From Adiantum capillus-veneris (taxonomy: Eukaryota; Streptophyta; Polypodiopsida; Polypodiales; Pteridaceae), in the NCBI GenBank assembly GCA_014529385.2, contig CM043961.1, positions 10,108,978 to 10,172,977 of the forward strand: a DNA stretch of 64,000 nt, read 5' to 3'. The notes beneath the pieces were generated by a model. The model saw only the letters and a list, made by a program, of their open reading frames with translations. It searched no databases and was not told the origin of the DNA. The position numbers and the translations under genes were made by a program. Below, one piece after another: positions 45,843 through 53,555 of this stretch; position 1 is the stretch's first letter; each line of letters starts with the position of its first letter.

Positions 45843-47404
45843 ATGGCTGCTACTAGTGCTTTAGATGCATTCCTTACTGAGGTTGGGCATGCAAATCGCC
45901 CTGAGCTTCAAGCATTTTTCACAACCCAACCCGATTTGGAAACCACTTTGACCCTCCACTCTCAATCTCTTGAGCACATTACTTCATACATTTCCACGTG
46001 CATGGGGAGATTCATTGTTGAGTTACCAAACCGGCCAGGGCAATGGGTCCCTGAAGGCCTTCTCCACCACATCTACCAAGGGGACAGGCCATTTCATCAG
46101 CAGCTTGCACGCTTTGCCACCATAGCACAACCCGCCGGACAATATGTGCGGCTTGAAGCTGATGATGTGCGAGCAATGCGTAAGGGAAGGATCGAAAACA
46201 ATTTTTCCTCTGTTCAGGCCATAATGATCTTCCTCCTTCACGAGTGCCCAGCAGGCCCTGACGTACTGCTACCACACTTGCAGATCGGCGGGGTATTGGC
46301 TGATGTGAAGGACCCCAAGCCCGCGGCCATTGACTCATCCGCAGAGGAGAGGACACTTGCCTTGACCTACCTTGTAGGGATTCAAGGCCTCTTGGAGACC
46401 TCTCCATCAGTCGGTTCATCCTCGGGACCGCCATAAGGAACCACCACTTGGGATGCCATCCCTGAGGTAGAGATTACCCGCTTCTCCTCCATTGTGGTGG
46501 GTGGGGAGGAGTTTGTGTTTATGCACGATCTAGAGAAATCCTTTGAGCTTTGCATGGATGAGTGTTTCACCATCCTGGATGCCCATGGAAAGTTTGAGGT
46601 TGATACCACCACCTCCCATGATGATGATCTCCTACTGCCCATGGGGAATACTTTGGCGGACACAGTGGCGATCGCACAACGCGAGGTGGCAGCGGCCGAG
46701 CAGGCCAAGGTTTCTGAGGAGGAGTTTGTGGCCATGCAAGCGATGTGTTTGGCTAAACGCGCAAGAGTGGATTCACCACCACCTACTGCAACACCTGTTT
46801 TGCTTGATCAAAAGGGGAAGTCAAGCGTGGATCTTTACTTGCACCCGGATGCCGATGAGGAGGATCGTAGACAAGAGGTATAGATGCTCACTTACATTTG
46901 ATTGTTACAAATGATTTTGTTAATGTTATATCATAATTCTGTGCCCTATCTCAGAAAACCAATGTTTTGCAGGATGTTCTGGAGGTTGACGCCTGGGCGC
47001 AATGGTCAAGGGGGAGGAGGACGCCGTTCGGACCTCAAGCGGCACTTGCTCACTACCTCGTCACACTTCCCACTGGTGTGGTGGTGTTTGTCCATGCCGA
47101 CTACTCTCCGAATGGTCGCTACAACATTTTTGCTCTCCGTTCACTCTCCAAGGCGTTGTGTTTAACAACACTTGCCCAAACGGCCAACCTTGTAGTGCTT
47201 GTAAAGAAAGCTTTTGCAATATCCACTTTTGGTGTAAACTTTCGCGGGCGCCTTATTGCCCATGTCGGCATGAACCAAGCTGTAGGGGTTAATGACACCC
47301 AAGAAATCACAACCACTTTACTTAACAGGGAGCCACCCCAAAAGGCCAAGCGCCAGAAAATTGTAATTAGAAAGATCCTAAAGCAAAAGCCGGATATCAT
47401 GTAA
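45843..47404 (+). pseudogene. Transposon gene B: unknown two-exon protein
   Basis: ATG at 45843 in good context. Exon 1 runs to 46877 (345 codons), the intron is 46878-46972 (GT...TTTTGCAG), and exon 2 is 46973-47404, ending TAA; both sides are in phase 0. The product would be about 487 residues. One in-frame TAA (46434-46436) splits exon 1 between SVGSSSGPP and GTTTWDAIPEVEITRF. The N-terminal part is helical (LDAFLTEVGHANRPELQAFF, GRFIVELPNRPGQWVPEGLL). The middle is acidic. The C-terminal domain has VVVFVHADYSPNGRYNIFAL and ends in a basic PPQKAKRQKIVIRKILKQK, a likely nuclear signal. I do not recognise the family; it may be the second protein needed for transposition. Confidence 0.55.
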
Positions 47405-47638
47405 AGCATTGATTTCTTTAATGAAACTAATTTTTGTTGTCTATTACTCTCTTTCTTGCAAGGTTTTGAATTTCTTATATGTTGGGCTTCCATTGTGTAT
47501 GAGAAGCACCATAATTTCTGCTATGACTACTAAAGTGTTTGGCAGGCATTAAAATTTATAAAATGCATACATTGTTATATATAGGCTTCCAAAGTTATGG
47601 ATGTGCCTAGTAAAGGGCTTGGAAGTCCCTAAAATATG

Positions 47639-47708
47639 CTGCCACAAGGGCGCACATTGGGGCCTTCCATCAGCAGATGAAGTGTGCAAATGCGCGCCCT
47701 TGTGGCAG
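47639..47708. repeat. Hairpin 1
   Basis: Arms of 20 bp, CTGCCACAAGGGCGCACATT and AATGCGCGCCCTTGTGGCAG, with one mismatch and a 30-bp loop. Confidence 0.92.
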
Positions 47709-48035
47709 ATGAATTTGGACACATCTAGGAGCATACCCAGGTACAAAACAGAGTGAGAAGACATTAATACACAGTTGCAAAACAGAAAGACATGGATACC
47801 CAGGTAACCTTAAGCCCATCTTTCCTCAGATACCTAAAGTTGTATTAACAAACCACAAGAGTAAACTATGTGGCAATATCTAGCCCTTTTTGGAGTATAG
47901 GACTGACATGGACTAAGGGGGGATGATTGCCAGAAGTATCTATGCTAATTGAAGCATTGAAGCAAACAAAAAATACTTATTTCTTGTCAAAATTGTTTGG
48001 AAACCACTGGAAAGTGTCTGGAAAGCACTAGGAAA

Positions 48036-48109
48036 GGCTGCCACAAGGGCGCGCATTGTGTCCATCCATAGGCCTCTGGAAGCCCCAAATGCGCGCCCTT
48101 GTGGCAGCC
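48036..48109. repeat. Hairpin 2
   Basis: Arms of 22 bp, perfectly complementary, whose inner 20 bases are those of hairpin 1 without its mismatch. The loop is again 30 bp, but with different sequence. It starts 327 bp after hairpin 1 ends. Confidence 0.94.
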
Positions 48110-48342
48110 AGTTTGGGGGCATTCCAAGCCATTTTCAACACTTTGTAGATGCTTTTGCCATGCAATGGTGAGTCACATAGCATGGATACATCAGGAAGTG
48201 CATGCCCCACTTAGCCAAGGTGCTAAACGTAGGCAATTTTTCACAATAACAAGCTAATGGCTACATACATACAATAGAAGGTAGACAAAACGTGGACCAG
48301 TGCTACATTGCATGGTACAGAATTAAAACAATACAATGCGTA

Positions 48343-48456
48343 GTGGGGTATACAATAAAAGACACTTATATTCAAATTTTTCCCAATACAATGCACAGAG
48401 TGGGGTATACAATCAAAAGACGCTTGTATTCAAATTCTTCCCAATCTTGGAGTTCC
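48343..48456. repeat. 57-bp tandem repeat at the H3 3' end
   Basis: GTGGGGTATACAAT starts at 48343 and 48400, two similar copies. The second overlaps the H3 stop codon (48413-48415) and encodes the last residues, so the present C-terminus is partly made by this repeat. Confidence 0.85.
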
Positions 48457-49354
48457 GTAGATACAAAAAGGTTTGATGCCTAATTACAAGATACTCCTCA
48501 TGGCACAAATGAAGAGCAAGCTGCATATCCTTGGGCATAATGGTTACACGCTTTGCATGGATGGCACAGAGGTTAGAATCCTCAAATATGCTAGTTAAAT
48601 ATTGCTCTGCTGCCTCTTGGACTGCCTCTATGGCCACGACGCCCATCCGAAACTGCGTGTTGTACAATTGCAAAACCTCCCTGCATAGCCTTGCAAAAGG
48701 GGCCCTCCGAATCAAGAGCTCGGTGCTCTTTTGATAGTGTCGAATCTCTGCAAAAGCACGGCTGCGCTTTCGTACCTTCTGAGGTCGACGTGGAGGTGCA
48801 TTTTTGGCACGAGTTGGGGCAGCTTGCTTCCTCTTCTTGTAGACAATGCTCTTTCTCTTTTTTTTATGCACAGGCACTTCCAACACCTCATAATCTAATT
48901 CCACCCACTCTCCATCTGATTCGTGCTCTTCACTATTGACCGGATGTGATGGTGTAGGTCCACTCCCTTTAGGAAGTGTCTTACCCCCAATAGACATGTG
49001 AGCCTGATAAGTTTGTATTTGGACGCCAACCCATGGGGCATCTTCATCTGTTTGCGTCTCTTCGGAGCCTTCTGACGGTTGCTTTTGGCTGTTTGTTTCT
49101 TTGCCTTGGTCGCTCTCATCCTCCCTGTTGCCATCAGAATCGTTGGAGTCTGATGAATAGACAACTAGGCGATGCTTCCGTCTCTCTTTTGCTGTTGTAG
49201 AGGACTGGCCATGCTGATTTGAAGCTCCGGCTTCTTCTGTGTGGACTTCACCTTGAGCTTGTGAAGTTCGAGCTTCTGTTGCTGTACCTTTGAGTCGTTG
49301 GCCATCCGGCCCCTCTGGATATGCAATCCTAGCCCTTTGTTTTGTTCTTGCCAT
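48413..49354 (-). CDS. Transposon-encoded histone H3 with expanded N-terminal tail
   Basis: Single exon, 313 aa, ATG at 49354 in ideal context (ACCATGGC). Residues 2-9 are ARTKQRAR, the H3 tip with Thr6 changed to Arg. Residues 10-160 are a Ser/Glu/Asp/Gln-rich insert unlike any histone, then basic [14 protein letters not shown] (164-177) and [18 protein letters not shown]. From 203 it is H3: [15 protein letters not shown] (alpha-N), [10 protein letters not shown] (alpha-1), [13 protein letters not shown] (alpha-2), then [16 protein letters not shown] and a C-terminal extension of about 30 residues. About 50 of 80 fold residues match canonical H3 by eye. Loop 1 has canonical length, so it is not CENH3. 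No stops or frameshifts. RKQ...AKNAP may be a relic of H3 residues 17-30; otherwise Lys9, Lys27 and Lys36 contexts are lost. It should enter nucleosomes with H4; what it does for the element is unknown. Confidence 0.88.
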   Translation of the reverse strand: MARTKQRARIAYPEGPDGQRLKGTATEARTSQAQGEVHTEEAGASNQHGQSSTTAKERRKHRLVVYSSDSNDSDGNREDESDQGKETNSQKQPSEGSEETQTDEDAPWVGVQIQTYQAHMSIGGKTLPKGSGPTPSHPVNSEEHESDGEWVELDYEVLEVPVHKKKRKSIVYKKRKQAAPTRAKNAPPRRPQKVRKRSRAFAEIRHYQKSTELLIRRAPFARLCREVLQLYNTQFRMGVVAIEAVQEAAEQYLTSIFEDSNLCAIHAKRVTIMPKDMQLALHLCHEEYLVIRHQTFLYLRNSKIGKNLNTSVF

Positions 49355-49397
49355 GGTAGTACCTAGTAGGGAAAATGACAAAATGAGTTCCTTCAAC

Positions 49398-49409
49398 CTT
49401 TAAATAGGT
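49398..49409 (-). promoter_or_regulatory. TATA-like box of the H3 gene
   Basis: On the minus strand CCTATTTAAAGG, about 45 bp before the ATG, with a CAATTGGC block some 35 bp further upstream. The gene thus has its own promoter in the 222-bp gap after the transposase stop. Confidence 0.5.
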
Positions 49410-49576
49410 TTTTTTGAGATTTGGGCCCTTTCACACTATGCAGCCAATTGAGTGAAACTCAAATAAACCAATTGAATTTAACAACTAAACCTGGATCATG
49501 CGGACGGCTGACGCGACACCCAAACGCTGCGTTTTCGATACTTAGTTGCACGCCAAGCTTCATGGCCCAGGGACGC

Positions 49577-52369
49577 TCACGAGCGTTTCCACTTGTCGAA
49601 TGCTGTAGTACGGGAGGCGTTGCGTAACTGCTTTGCTAACATCGACTCTCTTGCTTTCTCAATAGTACGAGTTATCCCAAAGGTGTGCCTAAAAAACCAG
49701 TTAAACATCTCTTGGAGGTAGTTGGAGTGTGAACTACCACCACCATGCCGAGTATTCTTGAAGTAGACTCCTTTTGCTCGATTGTGGGACTTCTCCATGC
49801 CTTGTGTACTCCATACATCAAGCGAACCATAGCGGTCCATGAAGTATGCACCATGCGCATAGAGAATGTGCTAAAACAACCAAAAAGGAGATAAGCTAAT
49901 AGAAAAGTTGCATTTTCAAACATTGCATATGTATTAAGTCCGTTAAAACAAACCATGTAGTGTGTAATCTTGCTTTCAGACCATCCGTCCTTAGCGGCCT
50001 TTGTGAATTCATAAAGCACCTTCTTGAATTCCTCTTGCTGCTCAACGGTGGTGCTTGAAAGATTCATCAATTGCACAACCTTTTGAAAGGATGACCATAC
50101 TAGCTTGCGTTGGTTAGCAACCTCCACATTGGGATCTTTGTCCGTCGTGCATGAACACAAATCTTTCCACAACTCCCACCGCTTCTCACTTGCTAGATCG
50201 ACACTTGCCTTGGATACCTGCATTGGAGACTTTGACATCTTCTTGAAAAATCGACGTGCCTTGGCTCCATTCATGGAAACCTTCTGTGTCACCTCATATG
50301 TCTTCTCCCTACAAGTCTTTGCTACTATGTTCACCCTTGATCGGTGACATCCAATCTCATTAAGGAGCGTGTCCACCCCCTGCAAGGAGTCTTTTGACCG
50401 TTGAAGGGGCTTCATTGTGAAAGCATAATTAATGTGATGCTTTAGGATCCTATCAAATATTCGCATAAACGCATGCAATGTACAAAAGCGAACATTGTTG
50501 AGGGAGAAGGGAATTATGGGGTTCCACCCAGGATCTTTGTTATCCCTATTGGGCACCTGCAGCATATCACATGAAAGAATTGAAGTTTTCCACTCCCTAT
50601 TTATATGGTCATCATTATCTTCGTCCTGACCTTCCACTTGAGTTTCTCGACTTGTCTTGTGCCCTTTCGTACAGAATGGACAGGGAAGTAAAGAATTTGC
50701 ACCTTGTTTGCATCCAAGCATGCACTTTATGGTCTTTAGATCACCACCTAAATGCCATTCAACATCAAACTCCCCACGTCATGGAACCATGAGCTTCTCA
50801 CCGTTTATTTGAGTTTTAATGACCTCTGTGGCCCATGGGATTCTCCTGAAAATCCATGCAAGGACTTCATGTGTCTCTTTCGGAACTTCAATTGCACCAA
50901 GCCACCATATATCCTTCTCTGATTGCACACTAAAAGAGGGCTTTGTCGCTTCACTCAAACTGCAAGATTGCTTGGCATAAGCTAGGGCTTCATTCATAAG
51001 CGTGATGCTCATTCTCTCCAACTTTCTCCCTTTAACAATTACACACTCATCCAACTTCAGCACGAACACAAGCTTGCCTTCAAGAACTGCCAACAATATA
51101 AAGCCTCAGAATGCATGTTATGACACATCATAGAGCATGTAGGCAACTCTAAACTAACCTGCATCACTCAAATTGTAGAAAACAGCCATGGACTGCTGCA
51201 ATCGTATCAAGTCCACAAAGATATTGTTGAATTTGGTGTAAACAAACCCTTCGGTCCACAACACACTGTTAGAAACAGCACCGCTTCCCTTCCCGCGGCC
51301 CTTTCTTCCTTCTGATTTGCTACGGAGCGGCTGAAGAGGCATCGTGTCTTCAATATACAAGTAGTCCCCTAATGGGTGAACAACATCTTCATTTGACACC
51401 TTCTTGGCAATCGCCACTCTGTGAGGAAGTGGAAATAGGTTTTCCGTGAGTCCTCGACTTCTTAATGCATCTTTTAACACTTGATGTATTGCTTGATAGC
51501 CCTTGGTACTAATCCCAACAGCATCAGAAATATCCTGAACATCTAGATCAGTGACAATATTAGAAAAATCACTAAGAACTCTCTTAGTGATTCCGTCTTT
51601 CAAGTGTTTTGCCTCTGGAGCATCAAGCATCCCAATAAAATCCTCTTTGTTGAAACAAGAATGAAGTAAAGTAGCCCTAGCTGACGCATTCTCGCTGCCG
51701 CACGTTTCTTGGACGAAGTTCCTATTGCCCAAAACAACAATGATGAGCGGTATTAGACTTAAACAACATGAGGGACATAACATGTTACCTCATAGCTGTC
51801 ACCCTTCGTTTTCTTGCACCTCCACGTGGTGCAAGAGTCTGAATTTCGGACAACTCTCGTTTCCTCACCCTACCTCCCATGGCAGTACTCTTCATGTGTG
51901 AAAGAGTATCCTCAAGCTTTTTAATTACATTTTCCTTGGTTGTGATGGTGCTCTTTGCCTCCTCAAGCGCACTAGTAGCTGTTTGCATATGATCTTGAAG
52001 ATTGTGGAAACTCCCATTGAGCAACTGCCAATGACGCAGGTAGATCTCGGACCGTGCAATCTCGTGTTTGATGATTCTCTTGCAGTAGCCCAACAAACCT
52101 TGCTCTCCATTTCCAACGTATTGCAACAGTGATGGAATGTTTGTAAAAGACGGATGAACATTGAGAGAAGGATCCTTTGGATACAAGCATCCGTCTGTCC
52201 AGAGATCCACATTCTTCTCCCCTTGAGCGCGGTGTTCGTTGGCTGAAGGTAATGTACCCAAGCATGTTTTTTTTGTCGGAACATACTCTTGAGGTAGGCG
52301 TAGGAAAAGCCCTGGAGACCTATCGCGTGAAGAGCTTGCTGGGACATTGGTCACGTCGTCAAAAGGCAT
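49577..52369 (-). pseudogene. Transposase of unfamiliar superfamily, RAG1/Transib-like C-terminal block
   Basis: Four exons: 52369-51789, 51721-51159, 51086-49954 and 49870-49577. All introns are short, with GT...AG ends and matching phases; the sum is 857 codons including the stop. ATG at 52369 (MPFDDVTNV). One TGA (50779-50781, codon 484) interrupts exon 3 where CGA is likely original. Exon 1 has the KNVDLWTDGCLYPKDP domain and a coiled coil. Exon 2 has a helix-turn-helix-like DVQDISDAVGISTKGYQAIH. Candidate catalytic acids: Asp394 (FVLKLDECVIVKG), Asp497 (WHLGGDLKTIKCMLG), which is followed by CPFC zinc ligands, and Glu785 (VWSTQGMEKSHN). KITHYMHILYAHGAYFMDRYGS before that Glu parallels the RAG1 block around its catalytic Glu. 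The superfamily is unassigned. Confidence 0.68.
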
Positions 52370-52374
52370 TGTAG

Positions 52375-52455
52375 GATGGAGAGATGGAGCTTGAAGGATG
52401 GAGAGATAGAGCTTGTAGGATGGAGAGATGGAGCTTGAAGGATGGAGAGATGGGT
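52375..52455. repeat. 22-bp minisatellite next to the transposase start
   Basis: GATGGAGAGATGGAGCTTGA-type units start at 52375, 52397, 52419 and 52441 (3.6 copies). They lie only 6 bp upstream of the ATG on the minus strand, so they form its 5' UTR; the frame through them is open but has no ATG. Confidence 0.88.
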
Positions 52456-52967
52456 GTGTAGGTGCAGCAGCAGGTGCAGGTGCAAGGGGGATGGGTGTAG
52501 GAGAGGAGCTTAGATTAGGAGGGAAAGTTTTCAATTTTGGGGGGAATTTCCTAAAAGTTTTGGAGGGAGTCAAAAAATGTTGAATTATGAGTAATTTAAC
52601 TTTTTTTTTAATAAAAATTATGTGTATATGTTGGGGGTACTTTTTAGGGGGGAATAGAGTTTTTTTGAAAGTTTTTGAAAAAAGTCATTTTTTTGACCTC
52701 TTTGACCCACGGATTTGCTTAGGTGGCATGGGAGAGTTAAGAGGCCACTTACAAGTTGGCCAAAAAGCTAGAGAGAGAAGACCCCCTACCCCCCTACTTT
52801 TCAAATGGTGTACCCCCCCTTCCCTACGTTTTAAATGGTTACCCCCCCCCCCCCTCCTCCTACCTTTTTAGGGGTCAAAGGTGGAGGAGACCCTACCAAA
52901 ATAGCCCCATTCAAAGCCTTTGTCCCCCTTAATCTTAGCAGGCTTCCTTTAAATTAGGGATTCTTAC
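52456..52967. other. Right subterminal region, no gene
   Basis: AT-rich sequence, then short C runs including 14 C at 52843-52856. The G/C-run arrangement mirrors the left subterminal region (G run at 43722). Confidence 0.5.
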
Positions 52968-53000
52968 AAGGCCCATGGAGAGTCCATTTTTTTCCTAATG
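52968..53000 (-). repeat. Right terminal inverted repeat
   Basis: Read on the minus strand: CATTAGGAAAAAAATGG continuing to CTCCATGGGCCTT, the partner of 43551-43583. Confidence 0.85.
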
Positions 53001-53555
53001 CTCTCTCATATCAAGTGGCATTGCTATTCCAAGCATACCAACGCGTTCACATGTGAAAGCTCTTCCATCTGATGTAAATTTCTCACGATGAAGGTGTGAT
53101 TTTAGTTGTGTTGTCTACAAGATGATTTTGCTCCCTATGCACCATACACGCACCAAAACTGGTTTTTGACCTTAGGAATAGGTAGAGAACGCCTAGAGGA
53201 AGCTATAGAGTGCTTCAGAGTCCGAAACTAGCTTACCTAAAATAGAATTATTTATCTTAGGTGCAATTTTGTGTGTGTGTCAAAAATGACAGTACATGAG
53301 AGTGTCAAGGATACTCTGCTCATGTTGTGCATAAAGTTTCATTGCATTCAGAGACTCGTAGATATACTAAATCATCAGAACAAGCTTGCGGTAAAGAAAG
53401 TATCTTTTGATGTCCGGCACACATTTGAGACTGAGACAGGTAGGAACCGTTTAGTCTTGGGTTTTTCAAGATGTTAGCTATCTCTTGTAGCCTCCATGCA
53501 CTATTCAGTCAGCTACGTCCCGCCGATTGACAATTTTTATGTCTGTGGTTCTCAC
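53001..53555 (+). mobile_element. F2 3' LTR, right part
   Basis: Continues the LTR cut at 43550. GTGAAAGCTCTTCCATCTGATG aligns with the Gypsy-D 3' LTR. GTAGCCTCCATGCACTATTC ... CAGTCAGCTACGTCCC ... GATTGACAATTT aligns with the 3' half of the Gypsy-D 5' LTR. A half-palindrome TTATCTTAGGTGCA at 53252-53265 corresponds to the half-palindrome in the Gypsy-D LTR but in the F2 sequence type. The 3' end is lost near 53555, where Copia-2 begins. Confidence 0.65.

Larger units (their letters stand above)
47405..48412. other. Convergent intergenic region of the transposon
   Basis: One kilobase between the 3' ends of gene B (plus) and the H3 gene (minus). No open frame. It contains two matched hairpins (47639-47708 and 48036-48109), repeated short phrases such as GGCTTCCAAAG and TGGAAACCACTGGAAAG, and the start of a 57-bp tandem repeat. 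Likely roles are 3' end formation for both gene pairs or a structural element of the transposon. Confidence 0.6.
43551..53000. mobile_element. 9.45-kb DNA transposon encoding a histone H3
   Basis: Bounded by 33-bp inverted repeats and inserted in the F2 3' LTR, whose two halves align with the Gypsy-D LTR on either side. Content from left: C/T-rich subterminal region, two plus-strand genes (44240-45610 and 45843-47404), a convergent intergenic region with twin hairpins, a histone H3 gene (48413-49354, minus), a four-exon transposase gene (49577-52369, minus) and the right subterminal region. Flanks TCTTCATGTC and CTCTCTCATATC could be a decayed 9-10-bp target duplication but are not clean. Three of four genes carry one nonsense codon, so this copy is probably not autonomous now. 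I know of no described superfamily with this gene set. Confidence 0.8.

Noticed and set aside
48413..49354. The H3 gene as a centromeric H3 (CENH3)
   Set aside because: Loop 1 has the length of canonical H3 and the region between alpha-1 and alpha-2 has no insertion; the long tail alone is not enough to call CENH3.
48413..49354. The H3 gene as a host retrogene that merely landed in the transposon
   Set aside because: There is no poly(A) tail or small target duplication around it. It has its own TATA-like promoter, ends at a repeat of the element and fits the convergent gene plan. The idea is not fully excluded without other copies.
49577..52369. A CACTA or Mutator assignment of the large transposon
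   Set aside because: The ends are CATTAGG rather than CACTA and the flanks give no exact 3-bp duplication. The transposase shows neither the TnpD-type nor the MULE (MURA/FAR1) motifs I would expect.
53320..53470. A Copia gag in front of Copia-2 pol
   Set aside because: This stretch aligns with the LTR of the Gypsy-D/F2 family, not with gag. No zinc knuckle is present.
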